Shown: piece after piece, positions 46,254-54,129 of the stretch
Layout: each line of letters opens with the position of its first letter
Position numbering within the stretch: position 1 is the stretch's first letter
Assembly: GCF_014197535.1 (NCBI RefSeq)
Contig: NZ_JACIFV010000004.1
Coordinates: forward strand, 62,001-126,000
Direction of reading: 5' to 3'
Length of the DNA stretch: 64,000 nucleotides
From: Rhizobium aethiopicum
GTDB taxonomy: Bacteria > Pseudomonadota > Alphaproteobacteria > Rhizobiales > Rhizobiaceae
Translations under genes and position numbers: made by a program
The notes under the pieces: generated by a model
Seen by the model: only the letters and a program-made list of their open reading frames with translations
Told to the model about the DNA's origin: nothing
The model's database searches: none

Positions 46254-47330
46254 CTAGCCTTGCAGCGAAGCTCCGAGCAGGACGGCGCCCATCAGGATGA
46301 CGAGCAGGGCGCCGGCGATTTCAATGGCGTTGCCGACCCAGACCGAAGCCGTCGAGCCGCGTCCGGAGAGACGGACCGCCGCACCTTTGGCGGTGACGGC
46401 AAGCGTCGCGAGCACCGAAACCGTGATCGCCGTGCCGAGCGACATGGCGGCGACCGAAAGCGCGCCGCCGAGATAGAGGCCGTTCAGCAGCGAGAAAGTC
46501 ATGACAAGCAAAGCCCCGGAGCAGGGTCGAAGGCCGACCGCTACGATCGCCGACCAGGCCTCTCGAGCGCTGAACCTGTCGCCGGCGAGCAGGGCCGGAT
46601 CAGGAGCGTGCGTATTGCCGCAGGTCTCGCAGACCATGCCGGGAACGAAGCTGTGGCCGGCCTTCACGGCCTGCGCCTTGCCGTTGAAGGCATAGGCCTG
46701 GCGTTCGGCTGCGTTATTCTTCCAATCCAGCATCATAGACACCGGACCGGCCGACGTCGCCACCAGCCGGCGGCGCGGCAGATGGCTTGCCATCGAACGC
46801 AGTTTGCGGAACAGCAGCCAGCCGCCGAAGAGGATGACCATGACGAAGCTTATGATTTCCATGGCATGAGTGGCTGTCGTCAGCGTAATGCCGGTGCCGC
46901 GCAGCACCAGCCAGGCGCCGGCGACCAGCGCCACAGCGACGACGCCCTGGATGAAAGCCGAAATGAAGGAAATAACCACGCCGCGCTTCAGCTCGACCTC
47001 GTTGGCGATCATGTAGGAGGAGATGACCGCCTTGCCGTGGCCGGGGCCGGCGGCATGGAAGACGCCGTAGGCGAAGGAAAGGCCGACCAGCGATGTCAGC
47101 TGCCACGGATCCTCCCGCATTCCCTTCAACGCACCGGTCAGTGCCCGATAGAAGGCCTGCTGTTCGTAGTTCACGTAGAGCAAAAGCGGCGCGAGAGGCC
47201 CGCCCGTCGGTTGAAAACTCGGTTCGGCCGTGCCGATGCCGAGCGGCGATTGCGCCTGGGCGAGGCTTGCCGCCGTCAGGAGCGCGAGCAGTGCTGCGGA
47301 AAGGACGAGAGACGGGCGTTTTATCAGCAT
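46254..47330 (-). CDS. Nickel/cobalt transporter, NicO/RcnA family
   Basis: A 358-residue membrane protein with a signal-like N-terminus (to LAQAQ), and about six membrane segments. The metal motif HAAGPGHGKAVISSYMIA is near 92-109 and a second conserved motif VGLRPCSGALLVMTF is near 266-280. Between them, near 232-245, lies a cytoplasmic or periplasmic loop with CETCGNTHAPDP, which could bind a metal. Family members export nickel or cobalt. Its start overlaps the DUF1007 gene by seven bases. Confidence 0.9.
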   Translation of the reverse strand: MLIKRPSLVLSAALLALLTAASLAQAQSPLGIGTAEPSFQPTGGPLAPLLLYVNYEQQAFYRALTGALKGMREDPWQLTSLVGLSFAYGVFHAAGPGHGKAVISSYMIANEVELKRGVVISFISAFIQGVVAVALVAGAWLVLRGTGITLTTATHAMEIISFVMVILFGGWLLFRKLRSMASHLPRRRLVATSAGPVSMMLDWKNNAAERQAYAFNGKAQAVKAGHSFVPGMVCETCGNTHAPDPALLAGDRFSAREAWSAIVAVGLRPCSGALLVMTFSLLNGLYLGGALSVAAMSLGTAITVSVLATLAVTAKGAAVRLSGRGSTASVWVGNAIEIAGALLVILMGAVLLGASLQG

Positions 47331-47965
47331 GTGACCTCCAGCCGTGTGGCGAAGAGTTTGGACATGTTGGTGCCGGTGGGGTCATTGAAGAAGGCGTCCG
47401 TCAGCGACTGCTTGTTTTGCGAGATCACCTCGTCGGCATCCGGCCTTACCACCTGGTGCTTGCAGGCCTTGAAGCCGTCGCCCACCGTTGCCAGCTCGTT
47501 GTCTGTGGGGAAATCGATCGACGTATAGAGCGTCGGATCGTAGACGCCGAAGGTAAGCCTGCCCTTGAGCGGCATCTTCTCAGCCGGCTTGACCGCAAAG
47601 AACATCAGGAGCTGGCCGTTCTTATAGTCGACATGGATGATATCCGGCTGCTGGACGGTGATGCTCTTCCCGTTGATCGTCAGGTTCATGTAATAATCGT
47701 AATCGGCAAGCGATTGCTTCACCGTTTTGCCGACCTGCGCGAGTTCGTTCGGCTCCAACTTCAGATCGGTGTTCTTGTCGAAATCCATGACGACCGAGGA
47801 GGAAAAGACCTCGTCGAAGCGCCAGACATTGCGCAGTTCCTCGACACTGCCGTTAGCGCCGGCCACGACTTCGAGCCGCGCTTCCACGAAGATGTGCGGG
47901 TGCGCAAAGGCGGCGGCCGGCGCCAGCGAAAGAAGCGCGGCGATCAATGGTATGGATTTGTTCAT
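47324..47965 (-). CDS. DUF1007 periplasmic protein
   Basis: A 213-residue protein with a signal peptide ending AAAFA before HPHIFVEARLEVV, the His-Pro-His start typical of DUF1007 proteins. An EF-hand-like stretch DFDKNTDLKLEPNEL is near 85-99. DUF1007 genes commonly sit beside NicO exporters, and the mature N-terminal His motif could bind Ni or Co; this is inference. The ATG at 47965 is the only one giving a proper signal peptide. Confidence 0.88.
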   Translation of the reverse strand: MNKSIPLIAALLSLAPAAAFAHPHIFVEARLEVVAGANGSVEELRNVWRFDEVFSSSVVMDFDKNTDLKLEPNELAQVGKTVKQSLADYDYYMNLTINGKSITVQQPDIIHVDYKNGQLLMFFAVKPAEKMPLKGRLTFGVYDPTLYTSIDFPTDNELATVGDGFKACKHQVVRPDADEVISQNKQSLTDAFFNDPTGTNMSKLFATRLEVTC

Positions 47966-48096
47966 GCGTCTCGCTGCCTTATTCGCTCGACCCGAGTTCT
48001 TGCCAGAAATTGGGACGGAATTGGGACCGGCTTGTCGTTTGAATCCCGATCGGCACCGCTCCATCGTCCGACCGGACCGGTCTTGCCGTGCAGATC

Positions 48097-48990
48097 TCAC
48101 GGATGCTTTTTGAACCAGTTGTGCAGGTAATCGACAAAGATCCTCACCTTGGCCGGCAGGTAGCGCCGGTGCGGGTAGACGGCATAGATGCCGCGGTCGG
48201 TCGGAATGTAATCGTTAAACAGCGTCACCAGCTCGCCGCTTTCGATCGGCTTGCGGGCGATGAAATCAGGAATGAGGGCGATGCCGATGCCGGCGAGGGC
48301 AGCGCGTAGCGTCGCGTGCGGGCTGTTGACCTCGATCGGTCCCGAGACGGCGACGGCGAAGGTTGTGTTGTCCGGATTGTGGAAGCGGATGCTGCCCTGG
48401 GTGCGTGAATTGGTATCGACGATAAAAGGAAGATTGGAAATGTCGCTTGGATGCTCGAGATCGGGATGGCGCTCGAGAAAGTCCGGGGTGGCGCAGAGAT
48501 GGACGCGGAAATCGGAGATCTTGCGGGCGATCATGCCGGAATCTTCGAGCTTGCTGATGCGGATCGCCACGTCAAAGCCTTCCTCAATCAGATCGACGAA
48601 CCGGTCATCGGCGGCGATCTCCAGCGAAAGGTCCGGGTTCTCGCCGGCGAAATCGATCAGCGACTGGCCGACGTCGGCGTCGACGAAGGTGCGGGGAACG
48701 GAGACGCGCAAACGGCCCTTCAGCTGTGCATTGTTTTCGCGCACGAGATCGGCAAGGTTGTCGATCTCCTTCAAAATATCGGAGGCGCTGCGATAATAGG
48801 TGTGGCCAGCCTCCGTCATGGAGAACTGCCGGGTGGTGCGGTTGAGCAGCAACGCTCCGAGCTCGTCTTCCAGTTCGCGCACATATTTGGACAGCAGCGC
48901 CTTCGAGCGGCCGGTGCGCCGGGCGGCGGCGGAAAAGCCCTCAGCCTCGACGACATCGATGAAGGCGCGTATGCGCGTCAAAGTATCCAT
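48097..48990 (-). CDS. LysR-family transcriptional regulator
   Basis: A 297-residue LysR regulator of the CrgA/AaeR-like branch: helix-turn-helix at 4-55 (RIRAFIDVVEAEGFSAAARR, SKALLSKYVRELEDELGALL) and effector domain with DVAIRISKLEDSGMIARKI and DRGIYAVYPHRRYLPAKVR. It is divergent from the ODC gene but separated by a long leader; a palindrome lies just upstream of its start. Its target could be itself, the ODC gene or something elsewhere. Confidence 0.92.
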   Translation of the reverse strand: MDTLTRIRAFIDVVEAEGFSAAARRTGRSKALLSKYVRELEDELGALLLNRTTRQFSMTEAGHTYYRSASDILKEIDNLADLVRENNAQLKGRLRVSVPRTFVDADVGQSLIDFAGENPDLSLEIAADDRFVDLIEEGFDVAIRISKLEDSGMIARKISDFRVHLCATPDFLERHPDLEHPSDISNLPFIVDTNSRTQGSIRFHNPDNTTFAVAVSGPIEVNSPHATLRAALAGIGIALIPDFIARKPIESGELVTLFNDYIPTDRGIYAVYPHRRYLPAKVRIFVDYLHNWFKKHP

Positions 48991-49017
48991 GGTGCGTTCC
49001 TAGAACTGTTTCGGAAC

Positions 49018-49046
49018 ATTGAACAAATTGGCCCGTCCTGTTCAAT
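49018..49046. promoter_or_regulatory. LysR-type palindrome
   Basis: ATTGAACA-N13-TGTTCAAT, perfect 8-bp arms, 28-56 bases upstream of the LysR start and about 30 before the likely ODC -35. It suits LysR binding between divergent promoters. Confidence 0.5.
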
Positions 49047-49077
49047 TATTTTTTTGGCCACAGGATCAAAAAATCGC

Positions 49078-49106
49078 TTGATTATGAAGGCGAATATTCT
49101 TATCTC
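49078..49106 (+). promoter_or_regulatory. Candidate promoter of the ODC leader
   Basis: TTGATT (49078-49083) and TATCTC (49101-49106) with 17 bases between. Transcription would start near 49113 and give a leader of about 410 bases. Confidence 0.4.
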
Positions 49107-49112
49107 CCAGTC

Positions 49113-49521
49113 AGCCCAAAGTCGCACGTGCCCATGGGTGTCCGCCGAGCCCTCGAATTGGTGAGGAAATCGGTAAGGTACCTGGAATTAACCCCTCCAG
49201 TCGCTATTCCGGCCAACCGGAAAATGCGAGGACGCCTGAAGCAACGACGGTGCGGGCCTTTTTGTTCTCTCCCTGCTTTCCATCAGCGGGGGTTACTGAA
49301 GAGGCACACCATCATTGCCGGAAGTGCGGTTGGGATTCTCCCTCCAATCCATGGCAGACAAAGCCGAACTTACACCGCGTCCGCGGCGTTGGTTCACTAT
49401 CCGCGCATCGAGCGCTTGCTATGGTTCCGGGGTCTCCACCGGCTGGTTCCAATGCGAGTTCTCGTATGCCCTTTGTCCTCCGGTTCATGCCGGAGCTCTG
49501 GAATTGGAAGAGGGAACTGAT
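49113..49521 (+). ncRNA. Long structured leader of the ODC gene (speF-type candidate)
   Basis: About 410 bases with no ordinary gene before the decarboxylase. It has local hairpins such as CCGG-CCAA-CCGG (49209-49220) and CTCCGG-TTCATG-CCGGAG (49478-49495), a GGGCCTTTTTG stretch near 49255-49264, and a short ORF near the end. A speF leader RNA is known upstream of alphaproteobacterial ornithine decarboxylase genes, so this position and length fit it. I could not check the consensus; the assignment rests on position. Confidence 0.5.
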
Positions 49522-49525
49522 ATGA
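49466..49525 (+). CDS. Putative 19-residue leader ORF overlapping the ODC start
   Basis: Reads MPFVLRFMPELWNWKRELI and stops with TGA at 49523-49525, so stop and ODC start share ATGA. An internal ATG at 49487 would give a 12-residue form. No strong ribosome site precedes 49466. The overlap suggests translational coupling, but whether it is made is unknown. Confidence 0.35.
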   Translation: MPFVLRFMPELWNWKRELI

Positions 49526-50655
49526 CCACCCAGCGCATCCGCGACTTTCTCGCAACCCGACGTCCCGACGGTCCCTGCCTTGTGGTTGACCTCGATGTCA
49601 TCAGAGACAATTTCCACGCCTTCCGTCACGCCATGCCGGATAGCGCCATCTACTACGCCGTCAAGGCCAACCCGGCTCCGGAAGTGCTGAAGCTGCTCGC
49701 CAACCTCGGCTCCAATTTCGATTGCGCATCCGTTGCCGAAATCGAAATGGCGCTCGAAGCCGGTGCGACCGCTGCCCGCATCTCCTATGGCAACACGATC
49801 AAGAAGGAGCGTGATGTCGCTCGCGCGCATGCGCTCGGCGTCAGCCTCTTTGCGGTCGACAGCCACGAGGAAGTCGAGAAGATCTCGCGTGCAGCTCCCG
49901 GCGCCCGTGTCTTCTGCCGCGTGCTCACCGATGGCGAAGGCGCCGAATGGCCGCTGTCGCGCAAGTTCGGCTGCGTTCCGCAGATGGCCGTCGACGTTCT
50001 CGTCTACGCTCATCAGCTCGGCCTGCAGTCCTACGGCGTCTCCTTCCATGTCGGCTCGCAGATGACCAAGGTCGATGCCTGGGATTCGGCTCTCGCCGAT
50101 GCCAAGCGTGTCTTCGTCCAGCTTGCCAAGCAGGGCATTCACCTGCAGATGGTCAACATGGGCGGCGGCTTCCCGACCAAGTATCTGCGCGACGTTCCGT
50201 CCGCGGAAGCTTACGGCAAGTCGATCTACCAGGCGCTGCGCACGCATTTCGGCAACCAGATCCCGCAGACGATCATCGAGCCGGGTCGCGGCATGGTCGG
50301 CAATGCCGGTGTCATCAAGGCGGAAGTCGTGCTGATCTCCAAGAAGTCGGACAATGACGACGCCCGCTGGGTCTTCCTCGACATCGGCAAGTTCGGCGGT
50401 CTCGCCGAAACCATGGACGAGGCCATCCGTTACCCGATCCGCACCGAGCGCGACGGCGACGAGATGGAGCCCTGCGTGATCGCCGGCCCGACCTGCGACT
50501 CGGCCGACGTGCTGTATGAAAAGAACCTCTATCCGCTGCCGCTGTCTCTGACGATCGGCGACGAGGTCCTGATCGAAGGCACCGGCGCCTATACGACGAC
50601 CTACTCGGCAGTCGCTTTCAACGGCTTCGAGCCGCTGAAGGCCTACGTCATCTAA
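49522..50655 (+). CDS. Ornithine/lysine decarboxylase, group IV (fold III)
   Basis: A 377-residue PLP enzyme making putrescine from ornithine (some relatives also make cadaverine). PLP-binding Lys48 lies in YYAVKANP, the phosphate loop in MGGGFPTKY, EPGRGMVGNAG binds PLP, and Cys325 in GPTCDSAD is the partner active-site residue. AGAGGGAAC precedes the ATG by about seven bases; an in-frame extension of 57 codons through the leader has no protein-like content. It would supply putrescine for homospermidine or spermidine. A GNAT gene follows. Confidence 0.95.
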   Translation: MTTQRIRDFLATRRPDGPCLVVDLDVIRDNFHAFRHAMPDSAIYYAVKANPAPEVLKLLANLGSNFDCASVAEIEMALEAGATAARISYGNTIKKERDVARAHALGVSLFAVDSHEEVEKISRAAPGARVFCRVLTDGEGAEWPLSRKFGCVPQMAVDVLVYAHQLGLQSYGVSFHVGSQMTKVDAWDSALADAKRVFVQLAKQGIHLQMVNMGGGFPTKYLRDVPSAEAYGKSIYQALRTHFGNQIPQTIIEPGRGMVGNAGVIKAEVVLISKKSDNDDARWVFLDIGKFGGLAETMDEAIRYPIRTERDGDEMEPCVIAGPTCDSADVLYEKNLYPLPLSLTIGDEVLIEGTGAYTTTYSAVAFNGFEPLKAYVI

Positions 50656-50670
50656 GGTCTTGTTTCTGCT

Positions 50671-50692
50671 CGCCCCGGAACCAGCCGGGGCG
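50671..50692 (+). terminator. Hairpin after the ODC gene
   Basis: CGCCCCGG-AACCAG-CCGGGGCG, perfect 8-bp arms, 15 bases past the stop. There is no T tract, so it may only slow RNA decay or transcription. Confidence 0.45.
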
Positions 50693-50750
50693 GCAATCCA
50701 CAATTCTCCGAAGTCACCGTCTGAAACGGTTTTGAGTGCGGGAGGCCACG

Positions 50751-51341
50751 ATGGCCGCTGTTCTTGATTCTGTCCGCGCATTCTTTGCGCCCTCCATTTT
50801 CACCATCGACGCCGAAAATCCGTCGGATGTCGTCGCGCGTGAAAACCTGCTCGATCGCGTCATGGGCACTGACCGCCGCAAGAAGTCGTCGGAGAAAATC
50901 CGCCGCAACCGTATTCCGGCCGAAGGACTTGCGCTGGTCGCGCGTGACCGCGCTGGCCATCTGATCGGCACGGTGCGGCTCTGGAACGTCGAGGCCGGCG
51001 TCAACGCCGAAGGCACGCCGATCAACGCGCTGCTGCTTGGTCCGCTGGCCGTCGATTGCCGTCATGGCGGCAAGGGCGTCGGCTCGGCCCTGATGCGCGC
51101 GGCGATCCTCGAGGCGAAGAACCGCGGGCATGGCGCCGTCCTGCTCGTCGGCGATGCCGCCTACTACGAGCGTTTCGGCCTCTTCGCCGAAAAGGCTCGC
51201 CATCTTGTCATGCCGGGTCCGTTCGAACGTTCGCGCTTTCTCGCGCTTGAGCTCACCGAAGGCTGGCTCGACGGCGCGGCCGGCATGATTGTCCCCTCGG
51301 GACGCATGCTGACCAGCGCGCCGGTTCGCCGCGCAGCTTGA
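50751..51341 (+). CDS. GNAT acetyltransferase, YhbS type
   Basis: A 196-residue acetyltransferase: VARDRAGHLIGTVRLWNV, LLLGPLAVDCRHGGKGVGSALM (the acetyl-CoA Q/RxxGxG/A loop) and VLLVGDAAYYERFGLF are the YhbS-type marks. GGGAGG is five bases before the ATG. It lies 95 bases after the ODC gene on the same strand, so acetylation of a polyamine is conceivable, but YhbS relatives are not known for this. A hairpin CGCGCAGCT-TG-AGCTGCGCG (51330-51349) overlaps its stop codon. Confidence 0.88.
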   Translation: MAAVLDSVRAFFAPSIFTIDAENPSDVVARENLLDRVMGTDRRKKSSEKIRRNRIPAEGLALVARDRAGHLIGTVRLWNVEAGVNAEGTPINALLLGPLAVDCRHGGKGVGSALMRAAILEAKNRGHGAVLLVGDAAYYERFGLFAEKARHLVMPGPFERSRFLALELTEGWLDGAAGMIVPSGRMLTSAPVRRAA

Positions 51342-51805
51342 GCTGCGCGCCCACCGGTGGTGATAGGGAACTTTCCCGCCGGTATCCGCGCCGCTGATCA
51401 CGCAGGCAGGCGGGCCTGACCTGATTGCGGCGCGGATTGTCTTTCCAGCAGAGGATGAGCGCAGGTAGCGGCTCACCAGCAGACACGATCGCGTGAAAAG
51501 TGCCATGGGCACACGAAGATGCTGCGGCGATCCTATCATGCGCCGCATGATCCGGATTTTTTCCCTTCTGCTTTTTTTCTGCCTGCCGTTTGGCGCGACG
51601 GGCCTGGCGTCCGCCCAGAGCACGGCGTCCGCCGCCGGGCTTGGTCCGCGGCTCGACGAAGCGGCGAGCGATCCGGCACTGTGCGGGGGGCTTGACCGCA
51701 GCGCCGGCAGGGAAAACCGCCGATCGTTCAATTCTTAACGAAGGCTCCAATCAAACCGCAAAATGCTTGCTGTAGGTTCCGCCACCAGAACCTCGGAAAA
51801 GCGCC
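51342..51805. other. 464-base gap between GNAT and diguanylate cyclase genes
   Basis: Holds the palindrome CCACCGGTGG (51351-51360), the palindrome ATCATGCG-C-CGCATGAT (51536-51552) and one small signal-peptide-like ORF (listed separately). I see no other gene, RNA or clear promoter. Confidence 0.5.
51538..51738 (+). CDS. Possible small secreted protein or remnant
   Basis: A 66-residue reading: MRRMIRIFSLLLFFCLPFGA, then LASAQ, makes a convincing signal peptide with cleavage near residue 28. The remaining 38 residues (from STASAAGLGPRLDEAA) are low in pattern, with one Cys. It lacks a clear ribosome site. It may be a short exported peptide, the stub of a decayed gene, or chance. Confidence 0.35.
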   Translation: MRRMIRIFSLLLFFCLPFGATGLASAQSTASAAGLGPRLDEAASDPALCGGLDRSAGRENRRSFNS

Positions 51806-52960
51806 ATGCTACTGGATCTCAGGACGATCTATTTCATTGTTGCCGTAAGCTGCTTCGTGCTGGGCATTCTCCAGCTCGCAGCCTATGCGACCGGGCGCTT
51901 CGAGAGGTGGCCGCTTTGGTGGGGCTTGAGCAACCTCTTCGTCGGTGTCGGTTCCTTCCTCGTCGCGCTGCGCAATCTCGTTCCCTATGCGGTTTCGGTC
52001 GACGGCGGTAACATCGTCACCATCATCGGCTATATGCTGATGTTTTTTGCCGTGCGCACCTTTTCGGGGCGGGTTTTCGACCAGCGCATTTTCTGGCTTG
52101 CCATCGTTCTCGTCAGCGTGCCTGTCGTGCTGATCGTCAGCGATCCCGCAGCGGTCTCGGCAAGGCTCCTCTACGTCTCCGTCATCTGCTGCCTTTGCGA
52201 TCTTGCGGTCGCAAGGGAGGCGATCAGCATCGTCCGCCGCGAGAAACTCTATTCAGCCGGTCTGCTGGTCGGCCTCTATGTCTGCACCGCCATGATCTTT
52301 GCGGTGCGCAGCATGCTCGCGGCAACCGGCGAGATCGGCGGGCCGGATCCATTCGGCGGCAGCGTGGTTCATAGCTGGATGGCGGTATCGGCGGTGGCTT
52401 TCATCATGCTGCGCAGCATGGCCATGGTGCTGATGGCGGCCGAGCGCAGCCGCAATCAACTGACCGAACTCGCCCATCACGATCCGCTGACCGGCGCGCT
52501 CAATCGGGGCGGCCTTGCCCAGCATTTACCCGCTCTCGCTTCCCAGCCGATATCACTGCTGATCATCGACATCGATCATTTCAAGCAGCTGAACGACAGG
52601 CACGGCCACGCCGCCGGCGACGACATCCTGCGGCTTTTTGCCAGCATTTCCAAGGGTGTCATGCGCTCAAGCGATCTGCTCGCCCGCCAAGGCGGGGACG
52701 AGTTCCTGGCGGTGCTGAAAAACATCTCACAGGAAGATGCGATGGCGATTGCCGAGCGCATTCGTCTCGACTTCGCCGCCGCCGCCATGCAGCGGCCGGA
52801 TCTCGCCGTCTTTCCGACGCTCAGCATCGGCGTCGCCACGCGGAGAGGCGGCGGAGATTTCGAACGGCTCTTGCACAAGGCCGATGAGGCGCTCTATCGC
52901 TCGAAGCGCGAAGGCCGAAATCGCGTCGAAGCCTTTTGGGAAAACCAGCAAGCGGCATAG
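51806..52960 (+). CDS. Membrane diguanylate cyclase
   Basis: A 384-residue protein. Six or seven membrane helices fill residues 5-215, then a GGDEF domain follows. The active site is RQGGDEFLAV near 297-301, preceded by the inhibitory RSSD five residues upstream, so product feedback is expected. It has LTELAHHDPLTGALNRGGL at the domain start. It would make cyclic di-GMP in response to an unknown membrane signal. It stands alone and converges on cysE. Confidence 0.93.
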   Translation: MLLDLRTIYFIVAVSCFVLGILQLAAYATGRFERWPLWWGLSNLFVGVGSFLVALRNLVPYAVSVDGGNIVTIIGYMLMFFAVRTFSGRVFDQRIFWLAIVLVSVPVVLIVSDPAAVSARLLYVSVICCLCDLAVAREAISIVRREKLYSAGLLVGLYVCTAMIFAVRSMLAATGEIGGPDPFGGSVVHSWMAVSAVAFIMLRSMAMVLMAAERSRNQLTELAHHDPLTGALNRGGLAQHLPALASQPISLLIIDIDHFKQLNDRHGHAAGDDILRLFASISKGVMRSSDLLARQGGDEFLAVLKNISQEDAMAIAERIRLDFAAAAMQRPDLAVFPTLSIGVATRRGGGDFERLLHKADEALYRSKREGRNRVEAFWENQQAA

Positions 52961-52988
52961 CGCATGGGCGCGACCCTGTAGGGATACC

Positions 52989-53807
52989 CTAGATATTCTG
53001 ATCCATCGTCTCGGCCGGGATTTCGTCGGCACGGTGGATACGAACGACGGCGGCCGGCACGCCGGCGACCGTGCAATGTTCGGGGACCGGCTTCAGCACG
53101 ACGCTGCCGGCAGCGATTTTGCTGAAGGCGCCGATTTCGATATTGCCAAGGATCTTGGCGCCCGCGCCGATCATGACGCCGTGGCGGATCTTCGGATGAC
53201 GGTCGCCCGTCTCTTTGCCGGTGCCGCCGAGCGTGACGTTCTGCAGGATCGAGACTTCGTCCTCGATGACAGCCGTTTCGCCGATGACGATGCCCGAGCC
53301 ATGGTCGAGCATGATGGCAGCGCCGATCCGCGCTGCCGGATGGATATCGGGGCCGAAGACCAGCGAGGCGAGATTGGCGAGCCATGTGGCGATTTCCGGG
53401 CGACCGGCTTTCCAGAGTGCGTGGGCGATGCGATGGGTCTGCAGCGCATGGAAGCCCTTGAGGTTCAGAAGCGCGTGCAGAAACGTCATGCAGGCGGGAT
53501 CACGCTCGCGCACGGCGGCGAGATCTGCCTCGACTTTCCGCATGATATCGTCCTCAAGCGTAGACAGGATGAGATCGAACAAATCGCCGGTTTCAACTTG
53601 CGGCACCGAAAGCCGCGCGGCCAGCACGCGGGCGAGGATCTCACGGCTGCCGGCAGCGTCCGTCACCTGCTCCGCAAGCAGCCGCCGCAATATCGGCTCG
53701 CGCACGGCAAGCTCGTTCGCCTCGGCGCGGATCACGGACCAGATGGATACGTCGCCCGAGGATTGCGGCTGTTGCTCGGCCAAGCCGAGGCCGGTCGATT
53801 TCGGCAT
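52989..53807 (-). CDS. cysE: Serine O-acetyltransferase
   Basis: A 272-residue CysE that makes O-acetylserine for cysteine synthesis. An N-terminal helical part (about 20-140) precedes a left-handed beta-helix of hexapeptide repeats: GPDIHPAARIGAAIMLDHGS, GIVIGETAVIEDEVSILQNV, TLGGTGKETGDRHPKI, then IRHGVMIGAGAKILGNIEIG. The catalytic His lies in LDHGS and the CoA region in GGTGK. It ends RIHRADEIPAETMDQNI. GGAGG is nine bases before the ATG. Confidence 0.96.
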   Translation of the reverse strand: MPKSTGLGLAEQQPQSSGDVSIWSVIRAEANELAVREPILRRLLAEQVTDAAGSREILARVLAARLSVPQVETGDLFDLILSTLEDDIMRKVEADLAAVRERDPACMTFLHALLNLKGFHALQTHRIAHALWKAGRPEIATWLANLASLVFGPDIHPAARIGAAIMLDHGSGIVIGETAVIEDEVSILQNVTLGGTGKETGDRHPKIRHGVMIGAGAKILGNIEIGAFSKIAAGSVVLKPVPEHCTVAGVPAAVVRIHRADEIPAETMDQNI

Positions 53808-53896
53808 TGACGTTTCCTCCGTCAGCCACGGCGCGGGCAATGCCTGCGTGGATTTTCATGTTTCTCCCGGCCAAGGCATTTGGCAAGCCCGATCTT

Positions 53897-54118
53897 CTAA
53901 CCGGACGGTTTCAGGCTGAGCGTCGGTTTGGGAAGACGGCGCCAATGATAGAGCACGTCAGGCTCTTTTTCCTCGTTGTCGGCGCCGTCGGTCTCTTCCT
54001 CGGCGGTAAAGCCATGCCGCTCGTAGAAAGCGCGTGCGCCTGTGTTGCGCTGGAATGTCCAGAGCCGGATCTCATTCATCTCCTTCCTGGCGCAGCCGAG
54101 GAGGAGGGAGCCGATGCG
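53897..54118 (-). pseudogene. C-terminal remnant of a GNAT acetyltransferase
   Basis: About 73 codons read RIGSLLLGCARKEMNEIRLW, then TFQRNTGARAFYERHGFTAE and a short acidic tail to YHWRRLP. This is the second half of a GNAT domain (coenzyme A loop partner, then the ARAFYERHGF signature). The N-terminal half is missing: upstream, the frame runs into the end of the WD40 gene. There is no start codon or ribosome site in a plausible place. It is probably a truncated gene. Confidence 0.65.
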
Positions 54119-54129
54119 GCAACGCGGCC

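Noticed and set aside
49351..49521. In-frame N-terminal extension of the ODC protein
   Set aside because: The extra 57 residues are Cys/Arg/Ser-rich and unlike the family; a proper ribosome site lies before 49522.
49312..50781. Open frame of 489 codons on the minus strand
   Set aside because: Fully opposite the ODC gene, whose catalytic motifs are complete.
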